NCBI GenBank assembly: GCA_038503065.1
Contig: JBCAMK010000015.1
Span: forward strand, 1 to 64,000
Length of the DNA stretch: 64,000 nt
From: Paragyromitra xinjiangensis
Taxonomy: Eukaryota; Ascomycota; Pezizomycetes; Pezizales; Discinaceae
Direction of reading: 5' to 3'
Shown piece by piece: positions 23,227-36,238 of the stretch. Below the pieces are notes generated by a model that saw only the letters and a program-made list of their open reading frames with translations, made no database searches and had not been told where the DNA came from. Numbering within the stretch: the stretch's first letter is position 1; every line of letters starts with the position of its first letter. A program made the position numbers and the translations under genes.

Positions 23227-23750
23227 GGCTATAGCAGCAGGGTCTCAGTTCAGTTGACGACACTCGAGACACCAACCAACCACATCCACACTCCTTCTCC
23301 CATCCCCTATTCCTCCCTTCTAACAGCACGCTTTTGAGTGTGCTATTATGGTCTAATACCATCTTATAATATCTGTACTCTTAGGCAATGTTTACTTCGC
23401 TTTACTCTCTCTTTTCCGGAGATTTTTGGTTCATAGATGCTCTGGATGTGCCTACTGAAACCTTTTAGTGTGTGTTAGGGGTTCGGGTTAGGTGGTTATG
23501 ATTCGGGTTAGGCGGTTATGTTTAGGGTTAGGTGGTTACTGTTTAGGGTTCAGAGGTTACTGGTAAGGGTTTAGCGGTTAGGGGGGTTAGGGTTGTGATG
23601 GGGCCCCCGGCAGGGGGATAACAACCCGCAGGGGATCTCCCCTGTTTTGGATAGTTTATTAACCAGAGTGGTAGTGGTAAACCCTTCTAAAGCCGTGGAA
23701 AGTCGTGGTTTAGGTGGTGTCAACTGAACTGAGACCCTGCTGCTATAGCC
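23227..23750. mobile_element. 524-bp element with perfect 32-bp terminal inverted repeats
   Basis: Positions 23227-23258 (GGCTATAGCAGCAGGGTCTC...) recur inverted and perfect at 23719-23750. Weaker similarity extends outward (GGCCAGAGGG against GGCCGGAGTG). The interior has no protein but carries an array of telomere-like 21-bp repeats. Perfect ends suggest either recent mobility or gene-conversion-maintained arms. The target duplication is not clear. Confidence 0.6.
23485..23597. repeat. Telomere-like 21-bp tandem repeat
   Basis: About five degenerate units of GGGTTAGGTGGTTATGATTC, each combining a TTAGGG-like word with GGTTA. They end in GGGGGGTTAGGGTTGTG. The array lies wholly inside the TIR element. 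Confidence 0.75.
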
Positions 23751-24967
23751 CACTCCGGCCAGAGGCGACGCTAAACTACATTGGGGATCTTCGACATTCA
23801 GTTCTGACCAATGACGAACATAAAAACTCTAAACCAAGGGCTACCGTCCCTCCCACCTACTAATTTACATCTGTAATATGATCCCCACTACCGGTGAAGT
23901 CTTGACAGCCCTGGTAAGTATCTAGGTGTGAAGTCCGTAGGAATCGAATAATTAACCTTGTCCCAGCCGGAGCTAGGCACCGGTACGTATACTACTAAAG
24001 ACAGTAAAAGACAAAAGACGTCATCAACTCCTCATCATCCTATAGGAGGAAGGACTCGTGGGCAAAAAGAAGGGACGAACCTTCAAAGGTTGGTTATTGC
24101 ATATCATCCCTTGCGGCCTCATTACACAAATCCTGTTTTCAGCCGCCTTCAGCTACTGTAGTATCTCATATAAGAGCTCGGCAGTAAAAATATGTACCCT
24201 GTATGTACCCTGAACTAGTCTTGGCTCTGTTCCTGTATATTAATACTTTCTTATGAGAATGCCTATGCTATAAGAATATAGATTCGATTCAGTCTAACTT
24301 CAGATTTGTATGATGTGATTGTGCTGTATCCCTTAGCCCAGATCCACAATGCGAACACCTAAAAATAACCAGAATAATCGCGTAAACTCAAACGGCCACA
24401 ATCTAGGAAAGCCTACCGCCTACTGCGGAAGTTCGCCGGAGGAGCGCCTAGTTATACATCACCTATGAGGAAAATCTCACATTATTTCGTTCATATTATT
24501 GCGAGACCAGCGGTTGAGTCTATGCTGGGCTTTATTTAAGGTGAAGTAACTAATTTAGCGCCTTGATAGCGTGATGATTACTTTGTCAAGGCTAGAGAGA
24601 CGAAATGCTTCCAATGTCTTCTAGAATTTTTCACACTAGTAATAATACTTATTAGAACGTGAAATTTCTGATAATGGGTCGACCGTCGTTGTCAGGTGTA
24701 GGAAGATGGTGCCCTCTGCATGTGATACCGGGAAAAACTACACACTAAAACCCTAGATAAGACGAAAATTTAAGCAGAGGAAAATGGTGTATCAAAAAAT
24801 CCATATATTTAGTAACGATAGAAGCAAGAGAATTGAGAACGATCCAAACGCAAAGAAACCTCCACCTTGTCTCACAAACTTCTTACTCAAAGCGTCAGTT
24901 AGAACACAAGTAATAGATGAATCTTAAGAGTCTAGGGAAATAAAAGTTCCTTGGAAAGATTCCCTAG

Positions 24968-27900
24968 CTAATCCGTTATATCTTTCAGAGCAGCCTCTAT
25001 CTCATGCAGAATCCTTAACGTCTCGTTACACTTCCGGCTCAATTCTCGGCCAGGGATATTAAGTTGTTTCCAGTTTTTCTCCGACAGGAAACCAACGTTT
25101 TTGCGTACGTCATCTCGAATCCTCGATACCCGCTCCCACTGGTCTTGAAAATCTTCCATCTGGCTCGTATCTGCAGTATCGATCCGTAACATAACGATTT
25201 CTCTGGCCTTTAGGTACTGCTTTTCGATTGATTTGGCCTGCTGATAAACCTCTAATCCCTTACTGAATAGGATACCTGTACGCCACATCTTTTCTTTCTG
25301 GCCCAGATATTCCTCCCCTAGGACATGTTTACAGATTCTTTGAATATATGAGATAGCTTGACCAGAGGGAGATTTGAAAAAATCTCGGCGTCTCTGAACT
25401 ATCGGGTATCGCGTCCTCCACATTCGTTGAATCACACTCGCAGCTGTAACCTCCTTTTGGGTGTGCTCTCCTGGTTCGCTATCGACTGATTCTATGATAC
25501 CGTTCGGAGTAGTTTTCATTTGGGGGGCTGTCGGAGGTTGAAGGCTTGCTAGCAGAACTGTAGAAACATCCCAACCAAGGAATGAGAAGAAAGGGACTGT
25601 ATTTCGGGTTGCTTGAACAACGAGAGGGATGTCCTTGCCGGCATAGTCGTTAAAATAACGGATGAATTTTTTGGCCAAAACATGTTCCGTTGTACATTCC
25701 CGAAAATTGGGAGCGTCTGCAAAGCTAGTGTTAAATGTCTGCGACAAGTAAATTATCAGCTTAATATTTGATCTAGAAGCACTATAAAACGCGGGGGATT
25801 TAAGAACCTTCTGCACTAGGGTCAAAACTTGAGCATATTCAATGTTTAGGGAACGGTCGAGCCAAGAAAATGCATTCAATATACAGATCGCGAGGAAGTC
25901 GATGTTGCGGCGCACCAAGAACTCCCAAGGCCTTGGTTTGCCTGAAAATTTGTGGTGAAATAGTTGATCGTGTTCGATCCTCTGTATCAAATGACAGAAA
26001 CTCCTGATAAGTGCTAGTAGAGCTTTTCGATACTCTAGCTTGGGTTTTGAAGGAGGAGCGTCCTCTTTGGGAACAAACAGATGCGGCATCTGCAGCATGT
26101 ACATTTTCACCCACCCTCGGGGAAGTAAGAAGTCTGAAGGGTGGCTCATACAAATCTTTTTTAAGGACTCCAGATTAGCCATGATCATCCGCCTAGTTTT
26201 TAAGATTTAGAGGACTGTGATTTACCAAAGATGTTGCTAGTTTCTCGTATAACGATGCTATCGCATGATATGAGTAAAATTCTCGACAATCAATACCTTG
26301 CAGCACGGCATGAAGCACATTGACAGAGTTCTGGTCGATATCTAGTCGCATGTTATTCTCGATCTCCTGTAGAGCTCTGCATGCATGATATGGTTGGTAT
26401 TGCCCCAAGTTCCGAAAGTTGTACCAGGCTTTCCCTTGCAAACACCACTTGAATCTTGGCTGGAAACCTATGAAAACTAAGCGATGCTATATTTTATAGT
26501 ACGTTGGAAGAAATACCGACCTAAATTTTCCGAGACTTGAATCTGCTCCAGCATAGATGAAAAATCGCACATCCCTTCCCATTCCCTCCTAAGCTTGTGG
26601 AAAAGCAAATTTTCTAGTCCCCCAAAGACGCCGAAGTGGCGCGTATCTTCACTCCAAATTTCTCGTCTCGTATTTGATAAGATTGTGGGTTCATTTTCCA
26701 ACGAAGACACATAGGTGATTTTTGCTAATAAAGTTTCTTGCCATCTTCGTTCTGCAGAACACCAGAATCAGTATAGTTTTACTTTGAGTGAGAGTAAGCC
26801 CTTACGTCGCCCTCTGAAACTCTTGCTAAAATCCTCCTTTACGAAACCTGGTCCTCCAAACCTTATGTTGTAGAATGGTAAGAGATTACAAAAAATGGAG
26901 TTAAGACGTAAAATATCCTATCAATTTGTGAGAACCTCAACTACTGGGGTAGAAAAAATGCTAGGAACCCACATCGATTAGCACCGAGTATTCGTTCGGT
27001 GTGACCTGGGCGTGAGAGAACGAACATTGATCCGAGGGTTTCCGACAAACGCCTATTTTATGTCAATACTCTATATTTAGGGGAACTTGTGCGCATTGCG
27101 TCAGAATACAACTTTCCTTTGGTTAAGAAGCGGACGCATCTTGTAGGATCTGCTATTTTGTACAATTCAAGGGCTTGGACATGAAGTTTATCAATCGCCC
27201 CGCATAGATGATCCCAGATCCACCGCTTGATAGCATTCAAAATAATCGAGGAGTCTAAAGGCAGTGGTGGTTTAGAGCCGAGCTCAGTAATAAGCAGGGA
27301 TGAGTCCAGTATAATATAGGATCGCGGTTCTTCCGAGACTTGGAAGACGCGTAGAAAGAGGAGAAGTGACATTGGGATCGTTTGAATAAATTCCATCTGC
27401 TTTATCATTTCCATAACTCCGTTGATTGATTCTATCGGGAGTTGTGTCATCGTCATTTCTGAGCTTATGAAAGCATGTACTTTGAAAACGACCTACAGGT
27501 TCCATGGCCATCAGTAGAGGTTGGGGGAACGAGTTCAATATATCTACTTACAATGATATCAAATAGTTGCTTCATCCATATTTCCGCAAAGTTTATGCTG
27601 GTGTAGGAGACTTCGCGTTTAGACAAAGCAACGATGTTCTGCTCAAGCTTGATCCAAAATTCTTGTATTGACGAGTTATCTGGTAACCAGGGGTATTTTT
27701 GGCTTAAGTCAATGTCTGACAAGAATATTCTCTTGGGTTCGGTTGCCAAATTCGCTAGCACCCGATTCATTTGAGCATAATTGAAGACCTCAATTTCCTG
27801 TTTTTTCGGGAATCGGTAGACCCCTCCATGCGTCTTTATCACCTGCCATGCCCTATCCAAGTGAGCGTTTCTGATGGCAAGATTGAAGGCGTCTAGATAA

Positions 27901-30900
27901 TTTTGCTTGTCAATGTAAAATTTGAACAACTGATCTGTCATCTCGTATTCCAGAAAAAAACTCTCCTTTTCAGAATCAGACCCAAGAGCTGTTGTGGTAA
28001 GATCTTTTAGCTTCGGTGATATCTTTCCTCGCTTGAGAAGTAAATTGCATAGTCGAGAGTAGTGTAGCCGGCAGCTGGAGTCCAAATAGGAGCCGTAGCT
28101 AATAACCAGGAGGTCAGCACTAACAGTCGATAAATGTCCTAAAAGCGTCATACTCATTCAGATAATAGACAAGATCGTCGTAAAGATTTCCCCTTCCTAA
28201 AGCAGAAGCCCCTTCATTATATTCTCCGGCTAGACAATAGTTCTCCGCAGCCCTTTTGAAGGAATTTATCCTGTCAAATAATTCTGCTGCTCGACCATAT
28301 TCGCCATTGGAAGAGAAAATTTCTGAGGTGCTTTAATTAGTGAGTGTATTTATTGAACCACCATATTTTTGGAGATACCTGCGGCTGATTCAAATTTGCC
28401 AAGTGTCTCGTAGCAAGCGGCCTCGCGAAGTGGGTGTCCACATTCGTTAAATAACCGGATTGCCTCCCGGATATATTTTTCTGAGAGATCTTCAAGGCCC
28501 TTCGCTAGATATACCCCTCCTTTCTTCTCAGCGATAAACGCACTTGCAAGAGACTTGCCTTTCGGGTCGTTTGCTCTTTCAAAGCAGAATAGTGCCTAGC
28601 AAAAAAAAGGGTCAGTGAGAGAATGGTGAGAAGAGAGTTAACAAGAGCTAGGGTGGGTGAAACATTATCATAATCTTTTTTGTTTATAAACTGATAGCCC
28701 TTTTTAGTCCATGTTTTCGGATTTGCCGTAGTGCCCGGGCGTAGTTGCTTCAACTTTTCTGTGATCTATAGAAAATAGTTAGTGGCCACCATATAGATTT
28801 TTGAGTTGAAATCGCATCGCACATCTTTATCATTTCTATACGCTATTTCAACGATAGGTTCGTTGGCAGCCCATAGTCTCATCACCGGAGCGATATTGGT
28901 TTCATTATTTTCGAAAAGCCATAGCCGATTTCGAGCTCTCGTTATCGCCACGTAAAGTTGCTGAAGCCAAACTTAGAACATAGTCTTAATCGATGGAACC
29001 TATAGCATCAGGAACTTACCTTCAACTCGGAACATAGTGCCTTTAGGACAAGAATGATTCACACTTTTAGCTCAATTGCGATAATTTGATTAGGGTACTT
29101 ACGATATGCTTTCTCTCATCGAAGGGTCTTGAATCTACAAGCACACGGAACGAAGAAGTGCATTGACTTGTAGCAAAGAAGTCATATATTAGGACATCTT
29201 CGAACTCCATTCCTTTGCTCTCCATTATTGTCAAGACAAGGGCAAATCCGCCAATAGAAGCTTTTAGTCTTTCCTTGTCAGCGGTGTCTCGGACAATTAT
29301 CACTTGCTCTGCTCCGAACTGTGCAGGGTTGGCATGGAGATCCACCACTCCAAACATCCTGGTAGAGAAGATATCCGCATCAAACCCCACTGCCACATAT
29401 ATATGTTAGTGCTTGTAAACCCTAAGCAACAAGAGAGCATATACCAAACACTATAGGTTTTGGACCAGAAAACTGTCCTTTCTCATCAGGCAAGAAATCT
29501 ACCGTACGTGGGAAACCTAGAAAGCCTGCCTTAACTAAAATTCCCAGGGAACTTGGAACCTCTATTCTTACATTGCCATAATAACCTCATCACGCAAGAT
29601 GCGAGCGAAAGGATGCCTTGATGCGTGCGATAGTTCTTGTACAGTTGACAAAGTTTTGGTCTGGCAAGCTCTGGGGATTTTGCCATAGCGCTTATGGGAG
29701 AAAAGTGTTCGAACAAAAGGTCTTTCACATTTTGGAACCGAAAGACTGAATCTTTCGATACACATTGCGCTGTATCTCCTGCAAAATGGATGGCAATTGG
29801 GCTTTTGATGAGATGCAACAACATCTCGATCTCCAGCAGTTTTTGATCCTGTATTTCTGGGTATAATCAGCTTAAATGAATCTCTATGAATATCGCATTA
29901 AGGTATCTCCTACCGTCAACGTATACCTCGTCAAATGCCCTTTCAATCTTCTCTCTCAAGTCTGTGTTGTTTGAAATTGCCTCAAGTACCAATCTCGCCC
30001 TATCAGTATCATCCACATCCCCCAATTCACGTTTCCGCTTTTCATAACACTCGTAGATATCATAGAGCAAATCTCTGTCAGCCGATACCGGGGAAATCTT
30101 GTGGCCATTTTCCCGATATTCGTCTCGTCCTAAAGGAATGAAACCGAGAGAACGACATGCTGATCCTTTGATAACACCTATGATCTCCATGAATGCTAGC
30201 TCCACGGGAACGGCTTTGGTAAGGCCATTCGGGAAGGATGGCCAATATTCCCCGCTGAAAACCCCAAAGTCAACCACCTGCGCTTTTCTGAAAAGCCGCC
30301 GGCCCCGCTTTTCAAGCGATGTATCACCGGATATTTTGGTCGTTCGATTCACAGAGAAGTCTTTCCGGTTTGCGAACCTAAATATTGTTAATAGAAAACT
30401 TATTGAAACGGTTGAGTGAAGTACTAACTTGATAGTATTTTCCAACAGCTTCATAAAATGATTGAATGTACAAACGAGAGGGAAGTTTTCGTCTGTAATC
30501 GTAAAAACGGTATCCTTAACCTCTTTATCATCTCGTGTAGATAAATGGAACATATCTCTATTGCCATCCATCGGGGATTTGGATTTATTGAGCTGGGTAG
30601 CGATCAGTCGCTTAGTGTAGACTTCGAGCTTGTCCGCAAGCACGTCTGAGCGGGTAAGCAGCACCTTGATGCCAAAGTCAGAAAACTGCAACACAACTCA
30701 AGAAATTCGCAAAATTTGGATATAGATTCTTGATACCTGGCGTCTAGGTCTTCCTAGCTTCAAATGATTTGCTGCCAGATATCTACCCAGTAATTTATAG
30801 ACGAGACATGTTGTCTTTCCGGTTCCGCTTCTCCCTAGAATTAACGTTGAAGTTCTGGAGTTTTTTATAATCTTAAGCTCCTCCCCAGAAAGAACCAAGG

Positions 30901-32870
30901 GAAATTCTGCATCTGTATTATATGAAACGAGATTGTCGATCGTGGTTTGGGTAATCATATAGAATTTATCTATGGCCATGGAAGTTAGCCATCTTTTGTG
31001 CGAGCGGGGTAGTTAAGGGGTTAGATTGCTATGAAAGAAATCAATGGAGACAAGCAAGGAATTGGGGGTTTTCACTTGACTGAAACAGAGTTTCTAGCTG
31101 GCTTTGGTCCGACGTTTCTCGTTCAAGCGCGATATCAGCCCCCTTCAAAACCGATTCGTCGCTAAAACTGATAGGAACATTGAGCCCTGTAGTTTCTTCG
31201 AGCGAAATGCGTTTACACGCCTCGATTCGTGTAGCTGAATAGGTTTTTAGGATACGAAGGATATGCTGAACAGATTTCGAGATCTGTCATGTATCAAAGT
31301 GAGCCATCAAATCCACCGTAAACTCAATACCTCAATCTTGATTTGGGGTGTACGGACCTCTTTGACATCTCCGATTTTCCATACTAATAAGGAACCAAAT
31401 GTGAATACTTGCGCATCCTGAAATCCTGGACAGGGATGTAGCTTACCTTTCACCAGCTGTTTTGCCGCGCCCGATCCTTCATCAAACTCGACATCAACCT
31501 GCCACAAAACTCTCCCGTTACTCCCGTACACCGCTTCATACAAGATCCCGTGGCAGCTTTTTCTCTCGCTCGGGTTTCCAGCTTGCCCGCATAAGGATTT
31601 ACGCCGCCAGTCACCGGAAGCAAGTTGAACCAATTTGGACTCAATTTGCTTGAAGTTTCCTTTTTAGTTCAATATTAGTATAAGCCCGGCCAGCACTATC
31701 GACTCTGAGCTGTGACGGAAAAATACCTTCAAACTGTGCTTCCTCAAGGTCTTTAAGGGCCTGCGAAGAAAGAAATACCCTCCAAATTCCCAAGCCGCGG
31801 CCGAGTAATTCCGTAAACAGTAATGAGCCTCTGATCGGTTTTGCTACACTAGACTCCCAGTTTTCTTCGTCGTACCGATCGTACGACTTTGTAGCCGAAG
31901 GCCTTGCAGTTGTCGAAGAATTGTAACAGGGTCTGCAAGGAAACGAACCGACAACACCTTGTAGCACCTTGAGCGTTTCATCCGTTTGAAGTTTCTCGAG
32001 CGCATTCTGCAATGTGCGTTCTGACTTTGGCGGCTGGATTTGAAAGTATAGCAAGGCTGTGCAGACATCCGATGGTAACTCAAAACTAGATTTCTGCGCT
32101 CCGCTAGTAACGCCCGACTTCTTGTCTGTGTCGGTAAGTTTTCGAAGATTTCTCAGAGAAGGCAGAGCCTGACTGCCCTCGGAAGAGGTGGGAATTATAT
32201 TAGTGAGACTGCCAATGAGACCATCCAATTTCTGCCAAATTTGGGTCTGCTCGGAAACGCCATGGCTGTTATCACAGCGACGGCACTGTGAGACGAGTCT
32301 TCTCGCCCAAGCCCCAAATATCTTGGAATCAAACAAAGTAGCATTAAAAATTTGAATCCACTCCTTCATCACTTGGCTACTGGTTTCCCCCGAGACAAGT
32401 GCCTCCAGCAACTTGTCCTTTTCACCGAGGCGTCGCGCGAGTTCCTCCAAAGGTCGAGGGCGGAAAGGTAGACAGAAGTTGACTACAGAAGCGAATAGAT
32501 CATGAAATCCTGATCTCAGCTGAAACTGCTGGAAATCATCGCCGAGAAGAGGAATAAGGAGGCTTTCGACAAGCTCGTCCGCCAACCCCGGCCCAACACA
32601 TGATTTTCTCCTCGACTTTTGACTTGATGAATCAACTGAGTTTGTGCTCAATTGTCGGAAGAATTGAGAAATCCTTGAGGCATAAAGGTCGAAATTCGAA
32701 AGGAACTTCAGCAGGAGATCTTCATCGGCAAGAAGATAGGAAACTTGACTTGGATCACGCTCAAGTTGATTGTACACGGGCACGCACAAGGGCAACGTGA
32801 GATACCCATCGCTGAAGATGAGAGTAGTAAAGTCCCTTGGGACATAGGAGGCCCTTCTCTTTGATGCCAT
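24968..32870 (-). CDS. TRANK1-like SF1/UvrD-type helicase, about 2257 aa, 21 exons
   Basis: Exons joined in phase: 32870-31727, 31659-31331, 31283-31087, 30992-30737, 30685-30429, 30377-29914, 29856-29572, 29534-29445, 29389-29103, 29040-29020, 28960-28823, 28765-28664, 28595-28379, 28322-28154, 28098-27552, 27492-27087, 27052-26973, 26917-26806, 26751-26521, 26467-26226, 26167-24968. Motifs in order: an N-terminal helical domain; LASGDW (about 400); Walker A GRSGTGKTT (K616); DEIQD motif II (882-886); GDTAQCV; LYKNYRT; ESKGMEFEDV; YVAITRAR motif VI (about 1113-1120); TPR-like helices; a CCCH-like C-x6-C-x3-H (1639-1650); an IQ-like VIQRMWRTRY (about 2103). This order fits the fungal/animal TRANK1 family: ATP-dependent translocation on nucleic acid is expected, the biological role is poorly known. 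Weakest junctions: 31086-30993 (GTTTCA donor) and the 34-nt 27086-27053. Confidence 0.85.
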
Positions 32871-34560
32871 GAAGCTTATTCTGATGCGAAATAGTTGTAT
32901 TGAAAGTTTGTATGAAGCTCGAAAAAAGTATCGTGTTTGCTTTTAGCTATTGGAAGTTATTGAATGATAGATGGTAGCCGGCGATGCATGGCACACTTCA
33001 TTTGTATGGGTATGAATTGCTAAGATAGCAAGTTCCTTGTTCCGGTCCCCGAGGTTGGATGCCTGAAAACTGTACTGGGGTGGTTGTTAATGATTGGACG
33101 AGAAGGATGTTTCAGTTTCACCACTACAGCTACAGGCATACGTGAGGACTCCAGCAGCATGAGGAATAGAACAAATCGTCTAAGTCACATTTGGTAAGTT
33201 TTACTTAAGTAAAGTATTACGTAACCCCCCTAGGTGTTCGCTGCAGGTGATTTATAGATAGAGGGGTCCAAGCTTAAGCTGAAGTGAATGACAAGTTCAG
33301 AAGAGTTACCTGATCTTCGAGAAGCAATGAGTATACATGTATGTATCTAGACTTTATGCTACAACTTAGCTGGCGTAAAGAATCTAGACAGAGAAAATCT
33401 GCTACTATAAAAGGTTAGGTATCACGGGTCCTAACAAAGGCTAAATATTCAGGGTTAGGGGTCTTTCCGAGTGACCATTCGTGTTTCTGTCTCCCCTTAC
33501 GATCGGGGTTTAGTCCCTGGCTATCTGCAATTCCCCCTGAAAAACTGTGCCTCGCTTACACCTCAGGGACCTCTGCTTAGCCTACCGGAGAAACTCAGAA
33601 ATATCTATGCTGACTAAGTATCCCAGGGTTAGGTGAGGAAGCTGAGATATACTCGGTGTTTTGACCCCTTGGACTTTAAACAACCCCTACATACACTCTC
33701 AGCCTCTATGGCAACATCAAATAGGCCTGATTCTAAATATTCCAAGCTTTCGGCGAAACTATCCTGATTGTCGCCTATGGCGTTCGTGACACCGCCTATA
33801 TGATCATTATGGATACTGTTCTTTCGGAGAAACCCTCTTCAAACTCGATCCCTTTAACTCCATATCCCCTATCCCCTAGTGCAGAAGCAATCAGTAATAG
33901 CTAGAATCTATTTTAAAAAGGCATAAGGTGATCAACCTTTGTGGCACTGGGCAAGATACCGCGATAGAGCTCATCTCTCCCAGCAAATACTAAATAACGA
34001 AGCCAACTTGCAATTGGGCATCTATAACTACACGTTATTATGAGGGCCAAGTTTCTTTAAAAATGAATGCGAGGATATTTGCACTTCTTTGTTTTTATTA
34101 ATGTAGATCTATTGCAAGCTTCCCCGGAATCTATATCGGGACCGACCCTGCGTCATGTCAGGGTTCGATACACTAACGCTGCTGTGTATTGTCGCCCCGA
34201 GTACTTTTTGCGCCACGGGCCACACCAGCATTTAGATCTTCAGGCACTGTCTCAAAAAACCCAAAAAGGTACATGTGCAAGCGATCGTTTTCATGATGAT
34301 ATGATTGCATATTCACTTAAGATGACCTGGTCCATGATTTCGCTTGTGGGCATTTGCTGAAGGCCCGGAGTAGACATCGGTCTACTGCCCACTCATGACC
34401 ACCTATTTGAGTACAAATTCTCCCCAAGGTACATCCTTTTCATTACTTTCTAGGAGCCTTTAAAATGAATCTCGACCGCTAAGTGTTTATTTCCTAGTTC
34501 TAAAAATCAGCCCAACGAGGATCGGGAGGATCTCAAGCGACGAAAACCGACATATTCGCT
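32871..34560. other. Divergent promoter region
   Basis: The intergenic space lies between the divergently transcribed helicase (minus) and Pth11-like gene (plus), so it presumably holds both promoters. No gene or strong repeat seen. The open frame 34067-34360 has no recognisable features. Confidence 0.4.
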
Positions 34561-36238
34561 ATGGATTTACATACAAAGTCTCCTTTCGTCTATACCGATG
34601 ATAGGTTTTCATTGGGTAGAGTGATCGGTAGGCGGGATGTTCCCAAGATGGATTCCCTTTTACTAGAGTCGTGGACGTTATATGGGTTAGGTGTTGTTGT
34701 GGTTATTGCGAGACTGGTGACGAGATACAGGCTTGTTGGATTTCGAGGTGCCAAACCGGATGATTATTTGATGATTTTAGCCATGGTGAGGTGCCATACC
34801 CCCTGCTTGGTCGCCCTAACCGAGTCCTTCTGCTAATCCGATGATGCTCAGCTTATTTATGGCGCCGAATCTACAATGTCACATCTGGTCAGCATCTACG
34901 GAGCCAATAGCAATCTCTCTCCGGCACAAAGGGCTGCCCTGTCGCCGGAACAACTTAGGTCTAGAGAGTTTGGATCAAAGATGTTCATGGTGGGGTGGTT
35001 CACGTATAGTGGGGCAGTGTGGACGCTGAAGCTATGCATGATGTTTTTCTTTTCACGGGTAACGTTAGTTCCAAGGCTTTCCCCTCCGTAAAGGTTGGCT
35101 TTTCTGATCTTTTGTGCTATCCTAGACTCGGCTTACGGCGACAAAGCCTGATTAACTGCGCTTTCGCTGCTATTGGGCTCACTTGGGTCGTCGTCTGTTT
35201 AACATTATTCTTGACATGCCGGTAATACTTCCTCGTAAATCATTACTCCAACCAGCAAAAGGCGATTTAATTGAGAAAACCTGGGTTTAACACAGACCGT
35301 GGCATAAATTGTGGCAGGTGTACCCTGACCCAGGACGTGAGCGTTATCGCTTCCCGGATCGTAGAGGATGATCTCCCAATTTGACTGACATCGATCAAAC
35401 AAATAGGGTACTGCAGTGTCGAGAGTCCGGTTTACTATTTGACAGTTTTGGGCTGCAATCTGATAACAGACGCCTTAATCATTGCTATCCCAATGCCGGT
35501 AAATCGAATAATTCTGTCTTGTGCTATCCTCCTTCCGAACAAAAGAGCGATAACTGATCCAGCCACCTCCAGCTTCTTGTTCGTGCCCAACTTCCGTGGC
35601 GAAGAAAAGCAATCCTTGTTTTGATGTTTGGGGCTGGTATTTTCGTTATGGTCGCCGCGATTCTCCGTTGTGTCTTTAGTTTAACAGTTCGTTTCCGTTC
35701 CAGTTACTCTGCCGTTCTTATCACTTATACTCTCCAGAATCCCCAAAACTCGCGCACTGTTTCCTCCTGGGCCTGCCGTGAGACTTTCGTTGCTGTCGTT
35801 GTTAACAACGCCCCAATGATTAGACCACTCTTCAGCAGACCTTCATGGCTTCATTCATCTAAACTTACCAACACTTGGAGTAGCGGTAGCCACACCAACA
35901 CGATTTCTTCCCCACGGAAAGCCAAGTTCACCGATACGACATTGTTAGCCTCCGAATCAGGATCCACAGACCACATTTCTCTGCCAGATCGACCAGCAGC
36001 ACTCATGATCAAACGGGAAGCAACTTACGAAGTCTTCACCCAAGAAGCGGATATCGAGAGAGGGGAGGGAACAGAGCTAAAGGCGGAGCAATTACAAACG
36101 GACTTCAGTGCAGTGGGGGGAAGGCTGTTTCCCGGGTATTCTGCGACGGTAACGGGGCCGGGAGATAGCCCCATACCAAGCGCTAGCTGCAGTCGTACTG
36201 ACTTGAACAGTAGTTGGAATATCCGGCGGGGCGTTTAA
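34561..36238 (+). CDS. Pth11/rhodopsin-like integral membrane protein (about 426 aa)
   Basis: Seven exons join in phase: 34561-34785, 34852-35063, 35126-35221, 35296-35336, 35407-35498, 35573-35686 and 35738-36238. The family signature runs through them: WTLYGLGVVVVIARLVTRYR with DDYLMILAM (first helix), KLCMMFFFSRVTLGLRR, FAAIGLTWVVVCLTLFLTCRP, WHKLWQVYPDPGRYCS, LTVLGCNLITDALIIAIPMP, LVLMFGAGIFVMVAAILRC and CRETFVAVVVNNAPMIRPLF, then a polar cytosolic tail. This is the fungal integral-membrane family that includes Pth11-like receptors without a CFEM domain, thought to act in surface or nutrient sensing. An in-frame ATG at 34648 (MDSLLLESW) is the more family-like start. Without splicing the gene looks broken; with splicing it is intact. 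Confidence 0.85.

Larger units (their letters stand above)
20961..24967. other. Gene-poor region with TIR element and telomere-like words
   Basis: No gene is supported. It contains GGGTTAGGGTT at 21868-21878, AACCCTAACCCC near 23122 and the TIR element at 23227-23750. The rest shows no coding signal or further long repeats that I can see. Confidence 0.4.

Noticed and set aside
27053..27090. Stop codon and frame change in the helicase suggesting a pseudogene
   Set aside because: A short intron (34 nt), or a longer one to 27001-27010, removes the stop. Downstream exons keep family sequence, so a break is not the best reading, though cDNA would settle it.
28099..28157. Possible new start (ATG at 28157) splitting the helicase into two genes
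   Set aside because: A 55-nt intron with donor GTATGA and acceptor TTATTAG joins the two frames in phase, so the ATG is internal.
31641..31660. Apparent frameshift in the helicase N-terminal exon
   Set aside because: A 67-nt intron (31726-31660, GTATTT..AAAAAG with an ACTAAT branch-like site) restores phase and gives the family-like run up to LASGDW.
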